In this document: one piece after another, positions 55,596-63,802 of the stretch
How the letters are laid out: each line of letters opens with the position of its first letter
Position numbering within the stretch: the first letter of the stretch is position 1
Source: Fluviicoccus sp.
GTDB taxonomy: Bacteria > Pseudomonadota > Gammaproteobacteria > Pseudomonadales > Moraxellaceae
DNA length: 64,000 bases
Reading direction: 5' to 3'
Assembly (NCBI RefSeq): GCF_030646115.1
Contig: NZ_JAUSMX010000015.1
Span: 248,001-312,000 of the forward strand
Notes under the pieces: model-generated
Seen by the model: only the letters and a program-made list of their open reading frames with translations
Databases searched by the model: none
What the model was told of the DNA's origin: nothing
Made by a program: the position numbers and the translations under genes

Positions 55596-56711
55596 TTACT
55601 TAAGCTCCGTCTGGCTTGCATGCCGGTTGCGATAGACACTGGGCGACTCACCCGTCTGATCCGCAAACCAGCGACTCAATGACGGTGTATCCTGGAAACC
55701 CAGATGGTTGGCGATGAACGCCAAAGACAGTTCCGGCTGAGTCAGGTATTGCCGGGCCAGCTCCAGGCGCACCTCATGGCTCAAGGCGCGGAAGGAAGTG
55801 CCGGCAGACTGCAGCTTTCTGTGCAGCGAGCGCGGGCTCATGTCCATTTTTTCCGCCAGCGCTTCTTTTGACGCACGGCCACCGGCAATGAGCGTGCGCA
55901 GGTGACGCCGCGCCATGGCGTCGATGTCTTCATCTATGAATTCAAAGGCGGCAAGTTGCTGGCGAGCTCGGGGTTCAAGCGCGGTTTGCAGCGCCGCATC
56001 GGCCGTCACCAATGACAGGTTCAGCGCAACGGCAGGAATACGCAGGAGGTTTTCAGCCGCACCAAAATGGATAGGGCATTTGAAGACTGCCTCATAGCGC
56101 GCCAGCAGCTCCGGTTCCTCGGGCGCAGCGTGCTGGAAATGAACGCATTCAATAACTCCCCGCGCCTCACCGGTGCACTGCTTCACAAACTTGTCGAGTT
56201 GAATAAGATAAAAGTCCGCCGCATTGGCGTAAGCCTCCGGGCTCTTGAACGTCGGTCTGATAATGATATCCAGAAAGCCCGGATGGTGACGCAAGAAAAC
56301 ATCCAGCGTATCCGCATGCAATTTCTTGTAGGCCGAGGCGACTTCGATTGCCTTGCCCAAGGTATCGGATTTTTCCGCAATGAACCCCCACAGCCCCAGA
56401 AAGCTGTTACCCAGACTGACGGCTGCCGCCATGCCTGACAGGGGGTCGCCCATGTGCTTGCACCATTGAATACCAATGACGATGATCATTTCCCAGATAT
56501 GGCCGGGAACATAACCTGGCCTCGGGGTGTCCCGGCGCAGATCAATGTTATAGAACTCCAGCATGCTGTCCACCGGCCCCCCCAGATTCTTGCCGTACGA
56601 GAGAAAGCGCAGCACGTGCTCCAGGGCAATAAAGGTACGCCTGGGGGAATCGGGGTTTGTCATATCGGCATTGTGGCCCATCTTAAGGTGCTCACTTTCT
56701 TGTTTTGTCAT
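55596..56711 (-). CDS. AraC-family regulator, candidate activator of the direct-repeat promoters
   Basis: This protein of about 371 aa has a PF12625-type N-terminal domain (FIALEHVLRFLSYGKNLGGPVDSMLEFYNI onward) and an AraC helix-turn-helix domain (LAEKMDMSPRSLHRKLQSAGTSFRALSHEVRLELARQYL, LSLAFIANHLGFQDTPSLSRWFADQTGESPSVYRNRH). The track start is 56759; ATGs at 56711, 56681 and 56663 are also possible and no ribosome binding site decides. Copy 3 of the direct-repeat site lies in the gap to the divergent esterase-lectin gene. That makes this the best candidate for the regulator of all three copies. Confidence 0.88.
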   Translation of the reverse strand: MTKQESEHLKMGHNADMTNPDSPRRTFIALEHVLRFLSYGKNLGGPVDSMLEFYNIDLRRDTPRPGYVPGHIWEMIIVIGIQWCKHMGDPLSGMAAAVSLGNSFLGLWGFIAEKSDTLGKAIEVASAYKKLHADTLDVFLRHHPGFLDIIIRPTFKSPEAYANAADFYLIQLDKFVKQCTGEARGVIECVHFQHAAPEEPELLARYEAVFKCPIHFGAAENLLRIPAVALNLSLVTADAALQTALEPRARQQLAAFEFIDEDIDAMARRHLRTLIAGGRASKEALAEKMDMSPRSLHRKLQSAGTSFRALSHEVRLELARQYLTQPELSLAFIANHLGFQDTPSLSRWFADQTGESPSVYRNRHASQTELK

Positions 56712-56832
56712 CCGAGCGGGTAATAGGCCGCTCTGCCTCATGCCGCCAAGCGCGGCCATTCATAGAAAGCGGCCATACTCAGACTTGGCGCAAGCATTGT
56801 GACACAACGCACAAAAAATCTGTACTTGCCCC

Positions 56833-56898
56833 CTGTCCAATTTGCTATGCGCCCTGTCTCGTTTTGCTGTGTCTAAGGGATTTGCCGCGCAGTAGCAT
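56833..56898 (+). promoter_or_regulatory. AraC-type direct-repeat promoter, copy 3
   Basis: CTGTCC (56833) and CTGTCT (56854) open two 21-bp direct repeats. The -10 box TAGCAT is at 56893-56898, exactly 39 bp after the start of the second repeat, as in the other two copies. It lies 55 bp before the ATG at 56954 and inside the AraC/esterase divergent region. It also falls inside the track ORF 56705-58279, which shows the long N-terminus of that ORF is not coding. Confidence 0.8.
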
Positions 56899-56953
56899 GC
56901 GCGTCAATACGCCCACACTGCTTGAGGGGGCAGTCATGACGACAGGAGGACAC

Positions 56954-58279
56954 ATGCTTAAAAGAATGCTCGATTTCAAGGGCCCATCCCTGCTCCTGAC
57001 GCTGGCCATGACGTCAGCACTTATGCCAATGCACAGTCACGCAGCCGTAAAGAAAACGGACAACTTCTGGCACGGAATGTATGGGCGCAGCTATGACTAC
57101 TACGTCCCCGACAACGTTAAGCCCAATGCGCCTTTACTTGTGGTTTACCATGGCATTTATGCCAACTCTGAGAGGTTATGGTCTACCGTCGGCGACGCGA
57201 GAGACCTGCCTGCACTGGCGGAAAAAAACGGCTTTGTCGTTATGTGGATGGAATCCAGCCAACAGCTCTTTGGCGCCGGGAAATCCTGGAATGCCGGTCC
57301 GTGCTGCTTCCCAGCTAATGCACTGCATGTGGATGATGTCGGTTACACCCGTGAGGCCATCAGCCGTCTTCGTGACAAAGTGAATGGCGCAACCTCTATT
57401 GATGATACCCGTATTTATTTGCTGGGGCATTCCAATGGCGGCGCCATGGTGCATCGTCTGGCGCTTCAGGAATCGGATAAATATGCGGCTATCGTTCCGG
57501 TCAGTTTTCCGGTTGTCGATAATTGGACATGGCGGATTCCTGAATGGTGGACTCAGAGTCGTGCCGTTCCGGTGCTTGCGATGCATGCAACGAATGACAA
57601 TGTCGTCCCGTATTACGGTAATCAGTGGATCCCGGTTTCGACCAACTGGTTCTCCAGCGCGCATGCCGGTCTGGAAACCTGGGCGGCCAGAAATGCATGC
57701 ACAGATTCCGTGTCACCCAAAATCCCTCATCCCACGGGCGTGGGCTCCTATACCGAAAGTCACTCCATTTGCCGGCAGGGCGTTTCCGTCAACCTTTTGA
57801 CCTTCCCCAAAGGCCAGCACCGCCCTTGGTATCCCGATGTGAACGGGGGGGTGGATGTCATCAGTGATGCCTGGAATTTTTTGTCGAAATACCGGAAGCC
57901 GGGGCACAAGTCAGATCGTCTCTGGTCCGGTCAAGAGCTGGGACGCAATCAGTTCCTGACAACCGATGACGGCCGGTTCCGCTTGGATGTTCAGGGTGAC
58001 AGCAATGTGGTGCTGAAGAACGCCAATACGAACAGCATGATCTGGAGCTCCGGCACCGGAGGTTCGGGGGCCGACAAACTGGTGTTGCAGCAGGATGGCA
58101 ATCTGGTGCTGTGGAACGATGGCTACTGGGGTTGGAAGGGCATCTTCCCGGTCTATTTCAGCCCCCGGGCGGTATGGTCCAGCAACAGCGCTGGAAATGG
58201 GGAGTCGCGAATGCAAATCAACGACCTTGGCCAGTTGCAGATCGTTCGCAACGGCGTCCCCGTCTGGTCGCGCGGTTGA
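56954..58279 (+). CDS. Secreted PHB-depolymerase-like esterase with bulb-lectin domain (paralogue)
   Basis: This 441-aa protein is very similar to the product at 34361. It has signal peptide LDFKGPSLLLTLAMTSALMPMHSHA, HGIYA, GHSNG with the nucleophile near Ser160, ATNDNVVPY (Asp replaced by Asn-Asp), PKGQHR with the His, and a C-terminal bulb-lectin domain with QGDSNVVLK and QQDGNLVLW. The start at 56954 has an ideal CAGGAGG upstream. It is the first gene of a probable operon with the foldase-like, propeller, sulfatase and further secreted genes, under the direct-repeat promoter at 56833. The substrate is unknown. Confidence 0.88.
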   Translation: MLKRMLDFKGPSLLLTLAMTSALMPMHSHAAVKKTDNFWHGMYGRSYDYYVPDNVKPNAPLLVVYHGIYANSERLWSTVGDARDLPALAEKNGFVVMWMESSQQLFGAGKSWNAGPCCFPANALHVDDVGYTREAISRLRDKVNGATSIDDTRIYLLGHSNGGAMVHRLALQESDKYAAIVPVSFPVVDNWTWRIPEWWTQSRAVPVLAMHATNDNVVPYYGNQWIPVSTNWFSSAHAGLETWAARNACTDSVSPKIPHPTGVGSYTESHSICRQGVSVNLLTFPKGQHRPWYPDVNGGVDVISDAWNFLSKYRKPGHKSDRLWSGQELGRNQFLTTDDGRFRLDVQGDSNVVLKNANTNSMIWSSGTGGSGADKLVLQQDGNLVLWNDGYWGWKGIFPVYFSPRAVWSSNSAGNGESRMQINDLGQLQIVRNGVPVWSRG

Positions 58280-58358
58280 CCGGCCGCCACTCCTCCGACG
58301 CCTGCGCCCGCCATTCTCATCCGGGGCAGGCGCAAGCTGATTCACAGGAGCAGTCCCC

Positions 58359-59141
58359 GTGAACAAACGTCTCTTAGTACTGGCGCCCATGATTGCATTG
58401 GGTCTGTATGGCATTGGCTTCCTGGCGGCAAACGATTGGCATATTCCCGTTCAGGCCTTGCATCCAAACGCTGCGGCAGCCCAGCCGGCTGTTCAAAGCG
58501 TAATGATGCCGGGCCATGCCGCCGACACCTCGGAATTCTTGAACACTGCACCGGAAAACCAGGCCGGAGCTCCGGACAGCGGTGCCGCTTTGTCTGGCAT
58601 GCACTACCGGAATATTCAGCAGCCGGCCACCCTCTCTGCCGATGAGGTTGCCCGGATTTACAGGCTGAACGATCTACCTGAAGCGGACGGGCACCTGATA
58701 CATAACAATCGCACCCGCACCATTGTCGAGGATATGGTCATGGCGCTGCCCCGGGAGGACGTACTGGCCGGCCGACACCGTATTGAACAAGCCGTGGCAT
58801 TGCGCCTAGGGCAGCAGGCGGCGTCTGAATTTTCCGCCCTGATCGTGGATTATCTGAAATACCAGGATGCTGTTGCCGCCATTGACGAAGTGCGTAATGC
58901 ACGCGGCTACAAGCCCTCTGATGCAAACGAGAACGACTACTTGCTGCGGCAGCGTCTGCAAAGTGAGGCTTTCGGGCCGGAGAGGGCCGCCGGACTATTC
59001 GGGGTTGAGCGCCAACTGCTGGCGCTCATGGCGAAACAGACGGCCAATGCCGGAGAGTCCCCCGCTGAATTAAGTCCTGCCCAGATAGAAGGCCTGAAAG
59101 CGGAATACCAGGAGATTCTGAAAAACGATGAGAGCCGCTGA
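58359..59141 (+). CDS. Lipase-foldase (Lif/LifO)-like protein
   Basis: This 260-aa protein starts at a GTG with CAGGAG upstream. An N-terminal membrane anchor (KRLLVLAPMIALGLYGIGFLAA) and an Ala/Pro linker precede a helical domain. Lipase-specific foldases have the same layout. Matching hints are EADGHLIHNNRTRTIVEDMVMALPRED (where Lif has the DG.L....R..FDY.L..GE motif) and LRQRLQSEAFGPERAAGLFGVERQ. The canonical FDY motif is altered. It lies 79 bp after the esterase-lectin gene, so it may fold that enzyme or another exported hydrolase in the periplasm. The assignment is moderate. Confidence 0.55.
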   Translation: MNKRLLVLAPMIALGLYGIGFLAANDWHIPVQALHPNAAAAQPAVQSVMMPGHAADTSEFLNTAPENQAGAPDSGAALSGMHYRNIQQPATLSADEVARIYRLNDLPEADGHLIHNNRTRTIVEDMVMALPREDVLAGRHRIEQAVALRLGQQAASEFSALIVDYLKYQDAVAAIDEVRNARGYKPSDANENDYLLRQRLQSEAFGPERAAGLFGVERQLLALMAKQTANAGESPAELSPAQIEGLKAEYQEILKNDESR

Positions 59142-59238
59142 ATGCAGCGTGCTCCTGACAGACCGGGGGACATCCTGCAAAAGTCCCGGAAACTTGTGGC
59201 TGACTGATCCAACCGATAACAAAAGAGGAAACTCCAGC

Positions 59239-60759
59239 ATGAAACAACCCGCCTTGGCCTGCCTGATGCTATTGACCGGCGCCACCCACGCCCTTGACGC
59301 CAAAAACCCGTTCCTGGCCGACTCTCCTTGGCCCATATCCCATCACGACAGCCAGGCCTCGGATACCTCGTCTGTGCCCGGGCCGACCAGCGCTGTACAA
59401 CTGGGTGCGCCCAGCTTTGTCTTCACCGGCTTTACCAACGTGACACAGGCCATCTCCCCGCGCTATCCGGACGGCAGTTATGTTTACTGGGGCTCCAACA
59501 GCAGCAATGTCTACAAGCTGGCGACACGCAACGGCAAGCTGGTCAAGCTGGCCGACATGTCCAAGCCGGGTTCGCCGATTTCTATCAAGAACCCGACTAA
59601 CGGGGCCTATACCCTGGTCGACCTGGAGAACATCTTCTACACGGTCAAGGGCACGCGCATCCTGGCTTATACCGACAAGGTGCGAGGCAACCCTGCTTCG
59701 CCGATCATGCTGCTGCGCGAGCTGAGCCTGTCTTCGAAAGTCAACCTCAAAGCTGATGACTCCGTCGTCGGCCTGAACCTGACCTGGGACGGCAAATTAG
59801 TATTTGCCACCAAATACGGCATCGTGGGCGTCGTTGACCGCGCCTTCACCACGGTCAGCAGCCTGGATCTGAACAAGAACAACATCAAGGAAGAAGACCA
59901 GGAGCAAGTCTCCAACTCCATTTCCACTGATGCCTCCGGCGGCATTTATGTCGTTACGTCGAAGAAAATGCATCGTGTGCAATGGACCGGCGCCGCCGTG
60001 ACACAAAACCCGGCGTCGGGTGCATGGACAGCGGATTACAACTTTGGAAACGGTGATACCGTGAACGGCGGTTTGGGGGCCGGCTCCGGCTCCACCCCCA
60101 CGGTGATGGGTGAAGGCTCGCAGCAATTCATCGTCATCACCGACGGAGCCAAGGTTAACAACCTGGTGCTGTTCTGGAAGGATGCCATTCCGGCTGACTG
60201 GAAGAATCCCATTGCGCCGGGAAAAGATATCCGTATTGCTGCCGAGATACCGGTGAATTTCGGCAACCCCAACCGCAAGTCCACCTATTCCGAACAGTCG
60301 GTGGTGGTCAACGGTTACGGTGCGGTCGTGGTCAGCAATGACTACCGAAACCTCAACTTTCTGCCCAGTGGAACCGGTAATCCGCTGATCGACAATATCA
60401 CGACCGGGATTTCCGCTTTTTTCAGCGGCCTGCCACTGTTCCAGCCGTGGGGCGTGCAAAAGTTTGAGTGGAACCCGCAAACACGCAAACTGTCCAGCGC
60501 CTGGGTGAACAACGATGTCAGCTGCCCCAACGCCATTCCCACCGCCAGCAGCACCGCCGGCATGTTCTATTGTGTCGGCGCCCGTGACCGGCAATGGACC
60601 ATTGAGGGACTGGACTGGGATAACGGCCAATCGCGCTTCCGCAAATACGTAGGCCTGCTGCCGCGCTTCAACAGCTTCTATGCTGCGACCCAAATCGCTG
60701 CCGACGGCGGCATCATCTACGGTTCGATTGATGGTGTGGTCTATCTGCCCCGCCGCTAG
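59239..60759 (+). CDS. Secreted beta-propeller (quinoprotein-like) protein
   Basis: This is a 506-aa protein from the ATG at 59239 (GAGG upstream) with signal peptide KQPALACLMLLTGATHA. The mature N-terminus SPWPISHHDSQASDTSSVPGP resembles PQQ-type propeller proteins. Repeated blade-like strands follow (YWGSNSSNVYKLATRNGKLV, LNLTWDGKLVFATKYGIVGVVDR, GGIYVVTSKKMHRVQW, GIIYGSIDGVVYLPRR). There is no obvious dehydrogenase active-site set, so it may be a non-enzymatic or novel propeller. It lies between the foldase-like and sulfatase genes. Confidence 0.7.
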   Translation: MKQPALACLMLLTGATHALDAKNPFLADSPWPISHHDSQASDTSSVPGPTSAVQLGAPSFVFTGFTNVTQAISPRYPDGSYVYWGSNSSNVYKLATRNGKLVKLADMSKPGSPISIKNPTNGAYTLVDLENIFYTVKGTRILAYTDKVRGNPASPIMLLRELSLSSKVNLKADDSVVGLNLTWDGKLVFATKYGIVGVVDRAFTTVSSLDLNKNNIKEEDQEQVSNSISTDASGGIYVVTSKKMHRVQWTGAAVTQNPASGAWTADYNFGNGDTVNGGLGAGSGSTPTVMGEGSQQFIVITDGAKVNNLVLFWKDAIPADWKNPIAPGKDIRIAAEIPVNFGNPNRKSTYSEQSVVVNGYGAVVVSNDYRNLNFLPSGTGNPLIDNITTGISAFFSGLPLFQPWGVQKFEWNPQTRKLSSAWVNNDVSCPNAIPTASSTAGMFYCVGARDRQWTIEGLDWDNGQSRFRKYVGLLPRFNSFYAATQIAADGGIIYGSIDGVVYLPRR

Positions 60760-60798
60760 GAAGGCCTCCATAACAACAATCCGCAAGGAGACAGCAAC

Positions 60799-62394
60799 AT
60801 GCTTCAGAAAATTGCCGACACCGTCCGTGTCAACCGTATTTCGCAGCGCCCGACAATTCGCGGTGCGTTGTCCCTGGCCCTCCTGTCCCTGTTGGGGTTA
60901 GGCGCAACCGGTCAGGTGATCGCCGCCGACAAACCTAACATCGTGCTGATCATGGCCGATGACCTGGACGCCACCACCAGCGAATACTGGGAGCGCGCCA
61001 CCCGCGCCGGCAAGGACGACCCGTTGAAAAAGACCCGAGCCTTGATCCGGGACAAGGGAGTCAACTTCAGCAATGCATTTGCCCCCAACCCGATCTGCTG
61101 TCCGTCGCGCTCCTCCATGCTGACGGGCCGGTTCGGCCACAACACCGGCGTGCTGACCAATGGCGGGGATCAAGGCGGGCGGACCGCTTTCGTCAACAAC
61201 GGCTGCGAGGCGCACAGTCTGGCGCCTTGGCTGAAAAATGCCGGTTACCGAACAGCCATTGTCGGCAAGTACCTCAACGGCATTGCCGAAACGCCGACCG
61301 CTATTGCGCCCGGCTGGACGGACTGGTTTGTCTTTGTGGACAACTTTGTCAACGAATACAAAGGATATGGCTATAACGTCAACGAAAACGGCACCATCGT
61401 GCACCGGGGATGGCGTGAAGAGGATTATTCGACGGATTACGTCCGTAGTAAGAGCCTGGCCTTTATCGACCGGGCTTCCGCCGCCAAGGAGCCCTTCTTC
61501 CTCTACGTTTCCGCAACGGCGCCGCACCTGCCACTGCCACCGGCGCGCCGCCATCTGATCAACCCTTACTCGCTGGCCCACCTGCCGCAACGCCCGAACA
61601 CCCATGAGCTTGACCTCTCGGACAAACCGTTATGGCTGCGAACCAGCGGCCCCCAGCGCCTGGTTGAAAGCGCCGTGTGGTCTCCCATCGATTACCGCCT
61701 GCGTCAGGGCTCGCTGTATGCCTTGGACGATTTGGTTGAGGCGGTGGTAAAAAAACTGGAAACGACGGGCCAACTGGACAACACCTACATCATTTTCCTG
61801 TCGGACAACGGTTACAACCTGGGCTCGCACCGCCTGATCCACAAGATGGCGCCGTATGAGGAGTCCATCCGCATTCCCTGGACCGTGCGCGGCCCCGGTA
61901 TTCCTGCCGGCATCACGAAAAGCCAGACGGTGCTGATGCCCGACTTCGCGCCCACGGTGCTGGAGTGGGCCGGGATCACCCAGCCGGCATCACTGGCCGG
62001 CGTTCCCTCGCCGGATCGCGATGGCGCATCCTTGGTCCCATTGCTGAAAACCACCAGTCCTTCCACCTGGCGCAAGGACTTTACCATCCAGTATGCCAGC
62101 AAGGGCTTCCTGAACGGTGTCGGCGCGGAGATACCGCCTGCGGTCTGGACCTTTTCCGGGATGGACATTCCCTCGTACCTTGCCATTCGCGAGGAGAACT
62201 ACAAGCTGATCAAGTGGGACGCCGCCATCGGCACTCAGTGGGAGCTTTACGACCTGAAGAATGATCCCTACGAACTGCACAACCTGCTGGCCAACCCGCT
62301 GAACTGGATGCTGAAGAAGCCGTTGATCGAGAGGCTGAAACAGCGCATGACGGAATTGAACCATTGCCAGGGCGCCAGTTGCCGAAGCTGGTGA
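60799..62394 (+). CDS. Secreted formylglycine-type sulfatase
   Basis: This type I sulfatase family protein has 531 aa. The signature ICCPSRSSMLTGR contains C-x-P-S-R at residues 100-104, where Cys100 would be converted to formylglycine. PNIVLIMADDLD provides metal-binding Asp54/Asp55, and SDNGYNLGSH and WELYDLKNDPYELHNL are typical. An N-terminal extension with a hydrophobic signal (LSLALLSLLGLGATGQVIAA) points to export. An AAGGAGA lies upstream of the ATG. It would cleave sulfate esters, possibly of sulfated polysaccharide; no formylglycine-generating enzyme gene is in the window. Confidence 0.9.
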   Translation: MLQKIADTVRVNRISQRPTIRGALSLALLSLLGLGATGQVIAADKPNIVLIMADDLDATTSEYWERATRAGKDDPLKKTRALIRDKGVNFSNAFAPNPICCPSRSSMLTGRFGHNTGVLTNGGDQGGRTAFVNNGCEAHSLAPWLKNAGYRTAIVGKYLNGIAETPTAIAPGWTDWFVFVDNFVNEYKGYGYNVNENGTIVHRGWREEDYSTDYVRSKSLAFIDRASAAKEPFFLYVSATAPHLPLPPARRHLINPYSLAHLPQRPNTHELDLSDKPLWLRTSGPQRLVESAVWSPIDYRLRQGSLYALDDLVEAVVKKLETTGQLDNTYIIFLSDNGYNLGSHRLIHKMAPYEESIRIPWTVRGPGIPAGITKSQTVLMPDFAPTVLEWAGITQPASLAGVPSPDRDGASLVPLLKTTSPSTWRKDFTIQYASKGFLNGVGAEIPPAVWTFSGMDIPSYLAIREENYKLIKWDAAIGTQWELYDLKNDPYELHNLLANPLNWMLKKPLIERLKQRMTELNHCQGASCRSW

Positions 62395-62466
62395 CATGAC
62401 ACGGAAACCGGGGTCATCACGGCATGCACCCCGTAGTTCTTACTTACTCCAACAGGATGACCTCCC

Positions 62467-63684
62467 ATGAAAATCCGAACCTTATCCCTGGCCTTGCTCG
62501 CTTTGCTGGCCAGCCCGGCAACCTTCGCCAAACCTCTGGGTTTTCTCGCCATGCGCGTCTATCTGCCCGCAGGCGATGACATCAGCAAAGTCAAACTGCC
62601 AGACATGACCTTTGAGTACAGCGACGGCAGCAGCAAGACAATCTCCCCCTGCCCGGCTCCCAAAGGGGTGCTGAACGAGTGGATTAATGTCATTCGTGAA
62701 AAGCAGCCGGACTGTGCCTGGTCGATTGCTCTCAATGGTGGGCGGCTTTTAAACCCGAACATAGCCCTGCCGGATACTGCCGCCTCCTACTGGATCACCG
62801 ACTTTATTCCGGATGCAACGGTTAAGAAAGTTGTCATTAACGGCACTTTCCCCAATAGCCGCTATTTTTCTTTTAACAGCTACGATGCCACGGGCAGCTC
62901 TTTCGAGATGAACGGAGTTAAGTCATCAATACCCGACTTTCTGATTGATCCGGATCGTGGTTATCAGAACCCGTGGCAGCAACCCGCGCTGGCAGGCGGA
63001 AAATACACGCTTAATGTTGTCCGGAGCCCGGCCGAAGCCTCTGGCAATGTCCTCCTGATGCCCCCGGCCAAAGAGGGCGGTTTGAAAGATCTCATCGTCA
63101 ATATGCCCAACATCAAGAACTGTAATCCGACCTGCTTCGACACTCACTTTTTCAGGCCGGGTGCAGACTTGATAAGCGGCGCTTTTCCAAACAGTGACAG
63201 CGCCTACCTCATCAGCATGATCAAGCCGGAGCCAGGCACGGTGATGGTCATTCGCGGCAAATTACCTGCATATACCCCGGGCGACACACCCAGCACATGG
63301 CCATCCGGCAAACAGGTGCGCTATGTATCCCTCTGCAACAACCTTCTGATGAGGCCCTATCCTGTCGTTAATAACGGCTGTTTAACCGACAGCGAGCTGA
63401 AACTGGACAACAAAGGCTACTACACGGTTGTCGTCAGCCACATCAAGCCCGTGCTGCATAACCACAACTGGCTGCCCTTCTCCAGCCTGTTGCCACTTCA
63501 AGAACATGTGGTGGCGTTGCGCAACATGGTTCCGGATGCGAGCTTCTCACAGTCGGCTATGAATGTTCCTGCGGACAACAAGTGGACATCCGCCAATCAC
63601 GTGATGAAAGAGTATTACCCGACCATCAAGCGCTGCTCACGTCTGAATTATGCCCTTAAAGGCCGCGACTGCCAGGCGATGTGA
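62467..63684 (+). CDS. Secreted protein of unknown function, DUF1214-like features
   Basis: This 405-aa protein has signal peptide KIRTLSLALLALLASPATFA. The block VVINGTFPNSRYFSFNSYDATGSSFEMNG...IDPDRGYQNPWQQ recalls secreted DUF1214-type beta-sandwich proteins, but only loosely. Several Cys pairs (CNPTCFDTH, CNNLLMRPY, CSRLNYALKGRDC) suggest disulfides. It follows the sulfatase by 72 bp in the same orientation, and AACAGGATG lies upstream. I cannot give a function. Confidence 0.65.
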   Translation: MKIRTLSLALLALLASPATFAKPLGFLAMRVYLPAGDDISKVKLPDMTFEYSDGSSKTISPCPAPKGVLNEWINVIREKQPDCAWSIALNGGRLLNPNIALPDTAASYWITDFIPDATVKKVVINGTFPNSRYFSFNSYDATGSSFEMNGVKSSIPDFLIDPDRGYQNPWQQPALAGGKYTLNVVRSPAEASGNVLLMPPAKEGGLKDLIVNMPNIKNCNPTCFDTHFFRPGADLISGAFPNSDSAYLISMIKPEPGTVMVIRGKLPAYTPGDTPSTWPSGKQVRYVSLCNNLLMRPYPVVNNGCLTDSELKLDNKGYYTVVVSHIKPVLHNHNWLPFSSLLPLQEHVVALRNMVPDASFSQSAMNVPADNKWTSANHVMKEYYPTIKRCSRLNYALKGRDCQAM

Positions 63685-63802
63685 TTTCTGACCGCTTCCA
63701 TCCGGGTACCGGCTTCGGGAATTACCGGGAGACCAAAGCCGTACCCGGTGGCATTTTTAAGGCGCCAATACACGACATCGTCTTATTCGCATGAGGCCAA
63801 AA

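Noticed and set aside
56705-56953. N-terminal extension of the second esterase-lectin ORF
   Set aside because: It contains the direct-repeat promoter, and a strong ribosome binding site precedes the ATG at 56954, where the signal peptide begins.
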